This document shows positions 1 to 10,462 of a stretch of 64,000 nucleotides of DNA, piece after piece. Where the stretch lies: NCBI RefSeq assembly GCF_026745355.1, contig NC_079206.1, positions 30,134,020-30,198,019 on the forward strand. The letters run 5' to 3'. The translations under genes were made by a program, and so were the position numbers. Source of the stretch: Beta vulgaris subsp. vulgaris. Taxonomy: Eukaryota > Streptophyta > Magnoliopsida > Caryophyllales > Amaranthaceae. Under the pieces are notes generated by a model, which ran no database searches, was not told the DNA's origin, and saw nothing but the letters and a program-made list of their open reading frames with translations. Each line of letters starts with the position of its first letter. The stretch's first letter is position 1.

Positions 1-109
1 GATAATGCACATCACATCTATCTCTTCAATGACACCATAGTAACACATTTTATAATGAACGAGATGCTTATCTTTAACACTAGCAAAATGCAAAGCTTCG
101 GCTTCTAAA

Positions 110-790
110 TTACTCCACTATTCTACATGGTGTTATGTTAATCTTGGTCTCTTGTGTACAATGTACAACCATTATGGCAAAACCACAGTATGAGGAGGCA
201 TTGAAATTCGGTCCATAGACTAAACTCTTAAGTCGATCAGAATGCCTTTTTTTTGAATATTTGAGTTCTTCCATTACTTGTTTTTTGAACCAAGCACTGA
301 ATGTATTCTTATGTTCATTTACTAGTGACTTGTCATGGGCCTTTCGATTTTGTTGTCTTAAGTAACTTATGTGTTGCTTAACATAAGGTGCAACTTCTTC
401 CACATTATGTAGAACATAGGTGTGTGCCAAAATCCACTTGTCATAAGATAAGTCAACTGGTTTATGACCAATGGTGCACTTTCCATCCATTCTATATATC
501 ACTATGAACGAGATGTTGGAAGCACTATCATCTTCATATTTCCTAGGTACTCACTACAAAATGCCATAACATTCTCATATAGGACTCGTTCATCTATACA
601 ATCTTCGGGCCGCCTATGATTCTTCACATACCCCTTATATGTTTTCTTTTGTCTCTCGAAAGGGTATTGATTTACTAAATACAATGGCCCATAAAATTTA
701 GCTCTCTCACTAAATGTATAGTATGATGAATCATGACATCAAAAAATAATGGAGGGAAGTACATTTCCTATTTGCACAAAATCACAACAA
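110..790 (-). pseudogene. CACTA transposase C-terminal region (DUF4218-like)
   Basis: Minus-strand reading gives FFDVMIHHTIHLVRE, NQYPFERQKKTYKGYVKN, RPEDCIDERVLYENVMAFC and then DGKCTIGHKPVDLSYDKW with VEEVAPYVKQHISYLR. This is the DUF4218 block and its usual follow-on in CACTA TNP2 proteins. A start at 502 follows a frame change relative to the block at 502-684, and another break lies near 700. The protein would continue left of the window start into a DUF4216-type tail, which is not visible here. Confidence 0.75.
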
Positions 791-963
791 TTTGACTTTT
801 TAAATAATCCAAGTCTTTAGGATCAATGACTTTACTGTAGATTGCATTAAAAAAAACCTAGTTATGACAACTCGAATATTTTTAGGCAGAATACCACGAA
901 TTGCCACTGGTAACAATTGTTACATTAAAACATGGCAATAATGAGATTTTCGGCCCATAAGTT

Positions 964-2170
964 TCAAGTTTTGCATAGAAATAAGACTACTGAAGTTCGA
1001 CAAGTAACCCTGCGACACTTTAACTCCAGCCAAACACTCACAAAAATGAATTTTCTCCTTTCTTGACGGTGTATAAGCAGTTGGGGGTAAAAAAAAATTC
1101 TGGATCCTTTCAAAATGGGATGAAGTTCAGTTCTAATATTCATATCCTTCAAGTCATCTCTAGAATTAGGGTCGTCCTTTTTCTTTTTAGGGATATTCAG
1201 TAAGGTATCAATAAGACTACCACATACATTCTTATCAATATGAATTGTATCTAAAGAATGTGTAACAAACAAGAGTCTCCAATAAGGCAAGCTCCACAAA
1301 ATAGAACACTTCTTATAGCCCTGTGTTGGCAGATGTTTTTTGTTTCCTTTCTAAAATGTGATCTGCAGATCTTTTATCTTTGCAAACACATCTTCACTCG
1401 TTGACACCTTTGGACGTCTTTCAAACATTTGTCTCCCATCAAATGCATTCTTTCGCCATCGATAAATACGATCACATGGCTAAAAGGGATGACGTCCAAA
1501 AACAACGTTCTTTTTTTTACGTTTTTAGTCGTCTTCTCTTGAAACCATCCTCGCATAGGAGACAAGGTGCCTTCCCTTTCAAGGTATACCCTTGGATCAT
1601 ATTGAATAGTGCATAATAACATTGCCCTCAAATTGAACTTTTCTTGGTGATGGGCATCAAAAACCTCAACACCTCTCTCCCACAGAATCTTCAAATCTTT
1701 AATAAGAGGTTGCAAGTAAATGTCGATGTCATTTCAAGGATTTTTTGGTCTAGAAATTAGCAAAGATAACATCATGTACTTTATTTTCATGCAAAAGGAA
1801 GAAGACAAGTTATAAGTATCCAAAATAACTGGCCAAGTACTATACGTGCTACTAAGAGACCCGAATGGGTTCATATCATTCGTAGATAGTGCAAGGCATA
1901 GGTTACATTCATGTTTCTTAAAATCAAGAAACATTTCATCATTAAACCTCCACTGCGGGCAATCAACCGAGTGTCTCACTAACCCATCCTTAGTACGACC
2001 ATTATGATGCCATGTCAACTTTTCTACATCCCTTGGATTTGAAAACATATGTCAAAACCTTGGTATTATTGGGAAATACCATAACACCTTAGCCGGTATT
2101 CCTACCTTTTCTTATATCGTGATGTATTGCACACAGGGCAATCGTCTAATGATTCATACTCATTACGAAA
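964..2170 (-). pseudogene. CACTA TNP2-type transposase core, broken
   Basis: Reading right to left, the segment begins near 2170 with a CPVCNTSRYK-type leader. It continues through a block containing WHHNGRTKDG and ALSTNDMNPFGSLSS (2048-1734), then LIKDLKILWERGVEVFDAHH (1715-1374), and then IHIDKNVCGSLIDTLLNI followed by DLKDMNIRTELHP (1299-964). These are hallmark strings of the TNP2 family (PF02992), the cut-and-paste transposase of plant CACTA elements. At least three frame changes separate the blocks, so no functional enzyme can be made. A stretch that should link 1374 to 1299 is also short and divergent. Confidence 0.85.
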
Positions 2171-2461
2171 TATAATGCAATCATTAAGGCAAGTATGGAT
2201 CTTTTCGTAGCGCAACCCCAAAATAAATAATATTTTTTCCCTCATATTTACAACCTAGAAGAACATTTTCCTCTAGAAGCTTGTCTTTCACCGCTTGAAG
2301 TAATAAACTAACTTGCATCACTCCAACCACCATCTACTTTCAAGCTATAAACCTTGAGTACGGATGACAATCTTGTGTACTTGATGCAACCGTTTTACAG
2401 AGGCTTCTCAGAATCACATAACAAGCTATCAACCATATTAGGATTACCATCAAAATTTTCC

Positions 2462-2728
2462 TCAACAACATGTATCATATCCCCTAACTTCACCATGAAA
2501 AATCCAACGGGTGTATGTTCTATCAAAGGCCCATTTACTCACATGATTTAGTCTCTCATCAACTCTCTTATACAACAAATAATGGCACATAAGACAAGGA
2601 CAAGAAAATCTATCATTTCCTCCACCATTCTTCACAGCAAAATGTATAAATCCCTTCACTCCAGAAATATACATCGAGTCACCGGGTTTTGTCGTGGTAA
2701 TCCAGCTAGATCTATTTCTACATATCAC
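2462..2728 (-). pseudogene. CACTA transposase N-terminal domain (transposase-associated, PF13963-like)
   Basis: The 88-residue stretch has the pattern of the plant transposase-associated domain: a short lead, then GFIHFAVKNGG, then a Cys pair in SCPCLMCH followed by a tryptophan-rich tail (YTRWIFHGE). In full-length elements this domain sits directly before TNP2 and is thought to bind DNA. Upstream of it on the minus strand I see no continuous coding sequence. Downstream the reading frame breaks before the TNP2 leader. Identification rests on remembered family patterns, not on a search. Confidence 0.75.
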
Positions 2729-2749
2729 AAGCTCACATAAAAATCACAT

Positions 2750-3614
2750 GTATTTACATGATTAAGAAATAAGAAGTTGCAGTCAAGGACCCATATCTTT
2801 AGTCTTTTTCATCCACAAATAAAGGCAGAAAGATATGATGTTTTTTGTGTTTATAAACCCTAAGGACCACCAAATGATCCCCCCTTCCAAACCAATATCT
2901 AAATATAAAACTGTAGCTGCTCAAATCCAGCTTACTAGAACACTTTAACATCAATTATCAACTGAAGCACATTATTAATCAAAACATAAACTTAATGGCT
3001 CATACAAGGTTGGAGAGACCCATAATTTGGTGGTAACATGATGTGTTGATGCAGCTATGACCACCCCAGAAGCAAACTTTTAAACCAAAAAGCAACTGAA
3101 ACTAGAATTGCAAGAAGGGTCAGTTCAAGTCTGTAGAAAACAAAGTGTTCTAGTTTAATTATAAAGAAAGTGCATCCAGTTTCAATTCATCCTTACTACA
3201 ACTCAAACAACCAATTCAATACAAGCACAAAATTTCAGCAATACCCAAAAAACATCTATACACCAATCTTTCATGTGACTACCCCTTCTTATACTTCAAA
3301 CTCTAATTTTTTCTTACACTTCAAGCTCTATGCCTTACATACCATTAATTAATGGCTCGTAAAACGTAAGGAAGCCTCTGAACTCCGAGTTGAACTCCAC
3401 ATAAAGTTTTGATGTTTTTCATTTCAAATGATTTTCACACAATTCATCTACCATCATACTCTAACAAGTTTCAAAAAGATTTTATTCAAGGACACAATTT
3501 AATTTATAATTAAAATCTACAATCAAACAAGAATTCCGATAAAAAAATAATGATTCAATTACCCTAATAAACAAGTTGGAGGGCGAGATGAATTGGGAAT
3601 GATTAGTTTATTAC
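2750..3614. other. Gene-free AT-rich stretch beside the CACTA coding region
   Basis: There are no convincing ORFs or terminal repeats. In the orientation of the CACTA transposase this is upstream DNA and may hold its 5' leader or an intron. The short open frames seen here (for example around 3170-3350) are low-complexity and match no family I recognise. Confidence 0.5.
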
Positions 3615-3742
3615 CAGGATACTGATAACACAGAGTGTAGCGCGCTGATGGCGTCGTTGTGCCGTGATGGAGGTAATGGAACATTGGCGGACGAAATTAA
3701 TTGGACGACAAAGACGTAATTGGACGACAAAGATGACTCCAT
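3615..3742 (-). CDS. Possible first exon of an unknown gene (captured fragment?)
   Basis: On the minus strand an ATG at 3742 opens a 42-codon frame beginning MESSLSSNYVFVV. It runs to a consensus-like splice donor (CTG|GTAA) at 3615/3614. Base composition is clearly more GC-rich than the flanks and codon choice looks coding-like. The frame contains the near-duplicate 15-mer AATTGGACGACAAAG (plus strand), so part of it may be a small tandem duplication. I do not recognise the product. It may be the first exon of a host gene, a fragment captured by the neighbouring CACTA element, or chance. Confidence 0.25.
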
Positions 3743-4840
3743 TGGTGGACAAATTGGCCGGCAAGTTCAGAGTTAATGCGACGGTTGCCGGCGATTGAAT
3801 TTTGGCGCCAAATTCACGCGGATGTGCACTGTTCTATCGGGTGTTTGGGGGAGATGAGAAACTACTTTTAGCTTTAATTTGCTAATTGGTTATACAGAGT
3901 AAAATTAAAATTAAGTAAAGAGTAGTATATTTAAGGTTTTACCTTTTAGAATAGAGATAGAGGTAAGTAACTGCTAGTGGGTCACAAATGTGTGTGTGTG
4001 TTTTTTAATTAATAATTAGTAATACAATTATTATTGACTACATGAAAATACGTACATGTATCTATGGAATTTTTTTTAAAAAAAAATATAAAATAAAAAT
4101 CACCACTTAATAGGAATAAGTGGTTTCTTTAATATTGAAAACTTTTGATGATGTTAAAAAAAATCACCTTTTTAAAGAAGATGTCTCATTTATCATGTTA
4201 TAACAAACCACCTTCCGAACAAATTAGATTCTTTTGCTGAATAATCACTTATGTCATTAAGGAGGTCTCTCATAGGTGATACTTTTGAACATATTTGTAG
4301 TAGTGGTAGTTCATTCCAGTCCATACTACTTCAATACCATATAGATTTTAATCCTCTATTTCAATTTCATTTCCCATTTAATTTAATTTTTTCATTTCCA
4401 AAAAATCATTTATTTAATCTTACAAGCGAGGTCCACTCGATCCTGTTCATGATCGGTTGAGAGATTACTATTCAAAAAAATTCAAAAATAAAAATCAATG
4501 ATAAAAAATGATGAAAAGTGGACATACTTTGGACTATGAGTTATTTTTCTCTTTCCATCCATCATTCCTAAAAACCATCATCCTCCATGATCCTTATCCA
4601 AATAGCCTTTTAAATCAAAGCGCCATAAATAACCTTCAAGCCTTCCAATACCCAAAACCAATAAAAAACTTGTGTGCAAGCCTTAATTCATTAAAAAATC
4701 AATGTCATTTAAAATAAAAAAGTGAAAAAAAATCACAGTTCAAAAAAGAACAAAAGGAAACGCATAAGACAAAAATAAAAATATGCAAAAAGAAAAAACC
4801 AAAGGCAAAGAAATAAAAAGTCAGTCTAGGGGGCTTATAC
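3743..4840. other. AT-rich intergenic stretch, nothing recognised
   Basis: The sequence is AT-rich with T- and A-runs, and has a short dyad near 4102-4125 (CCACTTA...TAAGTGG). Open frames at 4251-4460 and 4508-4717 are Phe/Leu/Ser-rich and look non-coding. I see no complete terminal repeats. Confidence 0.5.
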
Positions 4841-5974
4841 ACAAGTTCTATCCCTCATTCATATCCTTTTAGTCCATCAAAAATGTAATGCATATAATCT
4901 AAATGCATGATCCTTACCTTAGGCTAGCTAATTGAACCTTAATCAAATTTCAAAACCATCCAACCTTTCGTCAACCCTAACCCCCTTTACAAGGTATGTA
5001 CAAACCCTCTAGGGTGAAATCCTGAAGGGCAGCCTAGGCAAAAGTTAGAATACAAAAATAAAATAAGAAGAGTTTAATCAGATCAAGAACTACGAATGGT
5101 CTGATTCCGCAAGGATAAGTAGCAATCCTCATCTCGGGGTCTGACCACTTAAATAAAATAAATTAGTAAAGGTCTCATGATTTCATTTTATAATGTTTTG
5201 AAGCATACTCTTTCTAAATCCTGAGATAGACTCGAGTTTGAACCTATCCATATCAAAGCATTTTCCCACCTACATCTATATGGGTTACAAATATAAACTT
5301 TTTATTTTTTTAATCCAAACTCTTTTTGTCCCTAAAGGACTCTCCGACAATTTCATGGTCTCTGACAAGATTTGACTTTGAGTACTTGCTTGTATCAACT
5401 CTCAAACAAGAATCCCTAGTCAAGAACTTTCAATACTCAATACAGATCTACCAATCAAGGTTTTGAAGACCTAATTCAAGACAAGCTTACCCAAAGCGGG
5501 GGATTCATATCTATGTGTTGGTTCCTCTAAATCAAACTTTGGAAGAGTGGTAATATGCAGATCTCACTTGCTGACCCGGATTATATTTACCAAAATAGTT
5601 TTCGAAAATGAATCTATTTCTTATAGATATACTAACATTCGCAAAATCCTAACCCTGCATTGTATTTCTTATTGCCTAATCTCCCATAACCTTGACCATG
5701 CGTAACATTTCATCTTTCTTATCTTTGCATAACCATGACCTTGCATAACATTTCATTCCTTAACTTTGCATAACCTTAATCCTTGCATAGCGTGTCATGT
5801 ATCGTAAGAGAGTCTAAGTTTGCATCTTTCCATCATTATGTGCATAATTATGTGAGTTGTTTTCACCTATCTGCTAATATCTTCTTCTGCACGTAATCAT
5901 ATTGCTTGTAATTATTGTCTTGGACACTGTGTACTTTAACTATCATTTTCTTGAATCTCATTAAAAGTGGGGGC
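4841..5974. repeat. Non-coding repeat-like DNA with a short degenerate tandem tract
   Basis: There are no ORFs. Around 5688-5800 a unit close to CATAACCTTGACCTTGCATA recurs about three times at roughly 45-bp spacing with substitutions. The style (moderate GC, no ORFs, then a purine tract at 5963-5972) resembles the non-coding zone between pol and the 3' LTR of a Gypsy element. That is inference only, and no pol is adjacent. Confidence 0.3.
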
Positions 5975-6560
5975 TTCTATAGACATATAATCGTGTCTCC
6001 CCATTCAAGGGACCAATGATGAAACATATGAAATTCTTAATTGATCCGACCCAAGGCGAGAGCAGTCCGAATAACCAAACTGAAAAGTATGATGGAAGTT
6101 TTAAAGCTTATTATAAAGAAACAAAATTGCATTTTAAAACCCGATAAATTATTATAAAGATATTTTTATAATTCATACCGGATTTTATCTTGTAAAATCA
6201 GATTTCCGGATTAATAGGATAAAAGAAAATCATTTGAAAAGCGTTTTATAAACAAGGTCGTGCGCCTGGCGCACCACATGCAATTAGTTTTCTATCTTTT
6301 TTGTAGTATTTTCCTATAAATACGTTGCAGTTTCCGGATCTAAAAACACTTTGACTTTACACTTCCAATTTGACAAGTATACTTAAGAAATCTCTGTAAA
6401 AACTCATACTTTGATACTTTTCAAAGACAAATACATACTTTAAAACATACATACATTCATTTCAATCTTCAGGCTTCAAGGTTGCTCCTCCTGAAGGTTG
6501 TCATTATGTCAAATCCAAGCCACGGCTAATCTTGAGGGTCCTTCAATAAATTAATTATTT
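5975..6560 (+). repeat. Possible solo or truncated LTR
   Basis: A polypurine-like tract (AAAAGTGGGGG) near 5961-5971 is followed by about 580 bp. This contains a TATA-like motif (CCTATAAATACG near 6313) and then a 5'-UTR-like pyrimidine- and A-rich stretch. This is the layout of an LTR with its promoter. No partner LTR, primer-binding site or target duplication was found in the window, so both the identity and the ends are uncertain. Confidence 0.3.
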
Positions 6561-6899
6561 ATGTTGAAGTTAATGATTGTTTCTTTCATGATGTATATCT
6601 ATAATATAAAAATCACTCCTTTGTACATTCTAATCATCTTTCATTCTTTTTATAATTATATACATTGCTATGTTATCCTATTGGCATGTTCATTACCCCC
6701 ACAAGTTAATATCGGTAATCAATACCTAAAGAACTGTTCAATATTCATCAGATAATTTGGACAACCTATTAGGAACCTTAGAAATTAGATTGCTTAATAA
6801 CATATTACTAAAAAATATTCTTTTATGTGTTTCATGAACAAACCTACACTAATTTATTTTTAGTTGTTTATGATATGTATGGATGTCCTAATCCAATAA
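6561..6899. other. AT-rich stretch before the LINE, nothing recognised
   Basis: There is one AT-rich open frame (6561-6755, Ile/Tyr/Phe-rich) without coding character. The exact 5' truncation point of the LINE is probably at the right edge of this stretch. Confidence 0.4.
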
Positions 6900-7807
6900 C
6901 TATCCATAGAAAGTGCTCAACCCAAGTCAGGTTTAGGGTTCAAATTATGCCCAAGTTGTTGTTTTATCCCTTGCCTAATGCTGGCACATGATAGTATTGT
7001 TCTTTGTAAAGCTACTACTTTTGCATGTATTAAGCTTAAAACGATCCTCGATGATTTTTGTTACTTATCAAGCCAACTAATCAATTTTAACAAATTTGCC
7101 ATTATGTTGTCAAAGAAAATTCCAAATTGTAGAAAAGTCGTGGAAGTTAGCTACTTTAACATACATGACACCTAATGCATTTTTAGGGAGATACTCAGGG
7201 GCCTTCTTCAGCTCCCATTATCCCAAAAAGCAAGATTATTTACACATTCTCGGTAAAAAACACATCATTGTCACCAGCATCGGGAACCATGGAAGACATG
7301 CCCATCTTGGGTCCGAGCCCTGATGGGCAATTCCTAATAAAGTTTGCCACCTAGATTGCTCATAATCTAACCTCAGCACCACCATGGCCCTTACACTGGA
7401 TTTGAAAACTCGATGTCCCTCAAAAGCTCCAAATTTCCAATGGCAGATTCGTCACAACAGTTTGGGAGTTCATCACCCTACTATCCCAATGGATCTATGT
7501 GCTCTTTGCAATAACCACGCTGAGACAATAGGTCATCTCATCCTCTCATGCCCAATGCAAGATTGTACATTATGGGACCTCCCAAACACCATAAACTAGT
7601 TAAATTCTTGAACTACTCTACCTTAATTAAAGTTCTTTGAACATATTCAACATAAAAAGAATACTCCAACTTGTATATCTCTTCTTCGAAATCTTTGAAA
7701 AGAAAGAAACGACATTGTTTTTAGCAACGAAACTGGAACACCCATAGAGTCCTTCATCGTGCCCGTTTTTCTCATCGGAAATGGCGCACTCGTACAACAA
7801 TTGACTT
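6900..7807 (+). pseudogene. LINE ORF2 remnant, left half (RT end and zinc-binding domain)
   Basis: The plus strand encodes LAHDSIVLCKAT and later LINFNKFAIMLSKK (6978-7130), matching the FADD..L and fingers/thumb region after the catalytic motif of plant L1-type reverse transcriptases. At 7384-7599 comes PIPMDLCALCNNHAETIGHL followed by SCPMQD, the reverse-transcriptase zinc-binding domain (PF13966-like). The catalytic core is missing, consistent with a 5'-truncated LINE insertion. Frameshifts are present. The sequence stops at the Tat insertion site and resumes at 44084, where a degenerate RNase H-like tail follows. The true left boundary is not certain. Confidence 0.8.
7803..7807. repeat. 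Target-site duplication of the Tat element, left copy (GACTT)
   Basis: The bases GACTT directly precede the TGTTT terminus of the left LTR and recur at 44079-44083 directly after the AAACA terminus of the right LTR. A 5-bp duplication is standard for Gypsy integration. Confidence 0.95.
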
Positions 7808-8258
7808 TGTTTCTGTCTAGAAATTAAGGTTAATGGTCTGTGCTGAGCAATTCTTTTAATCCGAGCAGAGCTGGTTATCTGTTCACCGGAATCCTGCAAA
7901 ACACGTAAAACTACCCCGGGGGTTGTTCTGGGATCGCCCCTCCGACGCTCAAGTCAGTTGATGATTGAGGTAGAGAGAGAGTCTAGAGTGAGAAACTCAG
8001 GTTAGTTATGTGAGAATTCAATACCTTTGCATTGATTTGACAAAAGGTATTTATAGTGGTGATGACCCCTAGGAAATGGTGTGCTGGATGGGACAGCTCA
8101 CCTAGGGATTGGAGATACCTTTTCAAGAATGATTTCAGTGGGACCCATAAATCCCCCAATGCTTGCTAGCCATGCTGTAGGGCGGGTGGGACCCACGGAG
8201 CTTAGGTGGCGGTGCCACATGGCATAGGACTCTTGAGGGGATTTAATGGGCCCAAACA
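7808..8258 (-). repeat. Tat element 3' LTR (451 bp)
   Basis: Plus-strand ends are TGTTTCTGTC and GGGCCCAAACA, forming a 5-bp terminal inverted repeat (TGTTT/AAACA). The inner end at 8258 abuts a minus-strand purine-rich tract. The copy is uninterrupted and serves as the template for recognising the split 5' LTR. Confidence 0.95.
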
Positions 8259-8276
8259 TTTAGCCCCACGCCAGGA
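8259..8276 (-). promoter_or_regulatory. Tat polypurine tract region
   Basis: On the minus strand the bases just before the 3' LTR read GGCGTGGGGCTAAA, a purine-rich run at the expected place for plus-strand DNA priming. It is short and not purely purine, so the exact primer is uncertain. Confidence 0.6.
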
Positions 8277-8595
8277 AGGGGCAGAAGAGCCGTCCGACTG
8301 GGTGAAGCCCGTTCGTGGCGTAATTTTTCTTCCCTCCTTGACTTTGCGAACGACCTCCATAGGGGAAAGCTGATAGGAGACCGGGTCGGGCAAGCGCCGA
8401 CCGGGTCCACGATGTCAATTGGACTGGCCTATAATGTAGAGACCGACAAGGAGCCCCTGGCGATACCGGGTCGGGAGTCCTTGAAAGGGAGCCTCCTTGA
8501 TACCTGGTCGGGAGTCCATGAAGGGGTACCCTTAGCCCCAAGTTAAAACCATAGGAAGGGAAAAGCCGCTCGGATGAGGGGCTGAGCCCCAAACT
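8277..8595. other. Tat 3' untranslated segment between LTR and tandem arrays
   Basis: This is GC-richer DNA with recurrent ACCGGGTCGG and CCGACCGGG-type words that also build the adjoining arrays. Open frames on the minus strand are by-products of this composition. It looks like degenerate material of the same origin as the arrays. Confidence 0.55.
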
Positions 8596-8855
8596 GACCG
8601 ACCGGGGTCCTTGAAGAGGAGACCAGCTCGGCTGAGTGGCTAAAAAGCCCCTAGATTGACCGACCAGGTCCTTGGAGAGGTGACCAGCTCGGCTGAAGGG
8701 CTAAAGAGCCCCTAGATTGACCGACCAGGTCCTTGAAGAGGCGACCAGCTCGGCTGAGGGGCTAAAAAGCCCCTAGATTGACCGACCAGGTCCTTGAAGA
8801 GGAGACCAACTCGGCTGAAGGGCTAAAGAGCCCTTAGACTGACCGACCAGGTTCC
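8596..8855 (-). repeat. 61-bp tandem array (about 4.2 copies)
   Basis: GACCGACC begins at 8596, 8658, 8719, 8780 and 8841, giving spacings of 62, 61, 61 and 61 bp. Each unit carries GGTCCTTGAAGAG, ACCAGCTCGGCTGA and GCCCCTAGATT. It lies in the 3' region of the Tat element and abuts the 155-bp array, with which it shares the CCGACCAGGT word. Confidence 0.9.
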
Positions 8856-10060
8856 GGATTGACGAGCGCAGCTCGGACAGGGGCTAACGAGCCCTGAAGA
8901 GGCCGACCAGGTGTTCTCTAGCACTTAATTGATTTGACTAAGTGAAGGGAACTTGCAGAGACCTGGTCGGACAATGGGTAAGGGAGCCCCATGTTGAACG
9001 ACTGGGTTCTGGCTTGACGGGCGCAGCTCGGACAGGGGCTAACGAGCCCTGGAGGGGCCGACCAGGTGTTCCCTAGCACTTAATTGATTTGACTAAGTGA
9101 AGGGAACTTGCATAGACCTGGTCGGACAATGGGTAAGGGAGCCCCATGTTGACCGACCGGGTTCTGGATTGACGGGCGCAGCTCGGACAGGGGCTAACGA
9201 GCCCTGGAGAGGCCGACCAGGTGTTCCCTAGCACTTAGTTGATTTGACTAAGTGAAGGGAACTTGTAGAGGCCTGGTCGAATAATGGGTAAGGGAGCCCC
9301 ATCTTGACCGACCGGGTTCTGGATTGACGGGCGCAGCTCGTACAGGGGCTAACGAGCCCTGGAGAGGCCGACCAGGTGTTCCTTAGCACTTAATTGATTT
9401 GACTAAGTGAAGCGAACTTGTCCAGACCTGGTCGGACAATGGGTAAGAGAGCCCCATGTTGACCGACCGGGTTTTGGATTGACGGGCGAAGCTCGGACAG
9501 GGGCTAACGAGCCTTGGAGAGGCCGACCAGGTGTTCCCTAGCACTTAGTTGATTTGACTAAGTGAAAGGAACTTGCAGAGGCCTGGTCGGATAATGGGTA
9601 AGGGTGCCCCATGTTGACCGACCGGGTTCTGGATTGACGGGCGCAGCTCAGACAGCGGCTAACGAGCCCTGGAGAGGCCGACTAGGTGTTCCCTAGCACT
9701 TAATTGATTTGACTAAGTGAAGGTAACTTGTAGAGACCTGGTCGGACAATGGTTAAGGGAGCCCCATGTTGACTGACCGGGTTCAGGATTGACGGGCGCA
9801 GCTCGGACAGGGGCTAACGAGCCCTGGAGAGGCCGACCAGGTGTTCCCTAGCACTTAGTTGATTTGACTAGGTGAAGGGAACTTGTAGAGGCCTGGTCGG
9901 ACAATGGGTAAGGGAGCCCCATGTTGACCGACCGGGTTTTGGATTGACGGGCGCAGCTGGGACAAGGATTAACAAGCCCTGGAGAGGCCGACCAGGTGAT
10001 CCCTAGCACTTAGCGAATGTTGACTAAGTGAAAGGAATTTGGAGACTGTCATCTTATCCG
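8856..10060 (-). repeat. 155-bp tandem array (about 7.7 copies)
   Basis: The word GGATTGACG (with small variants) begins at 8856, 9011, 9166, 9321, 9476, 9631, 9786 and 9941, always 155 bp apart. The last copy decays near 10060. Each unit contains a long imperfect dyad: GTTCCCT-AG-CACTTA and TAAGTG-A-AGGGAAC around an ~11-base loop, enclosed by GACCAGGT and ACCTGGTC. Tandem arrays in the 3' untranslated region are known from Tat-clade retrotransposons and are regarded as a seed for satellite DNA. Confidence 0.95.
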
Positions 10061-10242
10061 ACCGGCATCCTTGAGGAGGCTGCCGTTGCGACCGAGCGGG
10101 TGACATTGAGCTAGAAAACAGTAGAGTTTGCCACATGGCATTTCTCAGCTGGGTAGTTGAGCTGGACGGAGCTTCCCAAAAATTTCGACGTTTCATCTGG
10201 AAGCATTTAATAAGCCTATGAAGGGACGCGGCCCGAGGCACG

Positions 10243-10253
10243 CCTATATATAT
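10243..10253 (+). promoter_or_regulatory. TATA box of the antisense gene
   Basis: CCTATATATAT lies about 215 bp upstream of the first ATG of the antisense gene. It is followed by a CT-rich leader (10290-10380), typical of a plant 5' UTR. Transcription would run on the plus strand, opposite to the retrotransposon's own transcript. Confidence 0.6.
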
Positions 10254-10462
10254 GTACGGAGAGGAGAGAGAAATCATTTGTGCAATCCTTCAAAACTTTT
10301 TCAAGCTTTCTCTCTCTAAAAGCTCTCTAAAAGCTCTCGCTTCTCTCTAACTTTTTCAAGCAGTTTCTCCGGTTCCAATCGTCCGACCAGGTACGCTCTT
10401 GTTTCTTTAGCTTTTTCGTTTTTCTTTTAATAACCTCGGCCGACTCCCTTGTCTATATAATA

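Larger units (their letters stand above)
1..2750 (-). mobile_element. CACTA (En/Spm) DNA transposon, partial
   Basis: Three blocks on the minus strand occur in the order expected of a plant CACTA transposase: an N-terminal transposase-associated domain, the TNP2-type catalytic region, and a C-terminal DUF4218-type region. The 3' part of the element lies outside the window. I could not find the 5' terminal inverted repeat (a CACTA-type end) with confidence between 2750 and 4300, so the right boundary given is only the end of recognisable coding sequence. Frameshifts and stops between the blocks show that the copy is dead. Confidence 0.85.

Noticed and set aside
3960..4310. CACTA right terminus (CACTA-type inverted repeat)
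   Set aside because: Strings such as CTAGTGG and TTGTAGTAGTGG occur, but no subterminal repeats and no 3-bp duplication could be matched, as the other end is outside the window.
8596..10060. Regular repeats as a CRISPR array
   Set aside because: The units repeat along their whole length (61 and 155 bp) without unique spacers, and lie within a plant retrotransposon.
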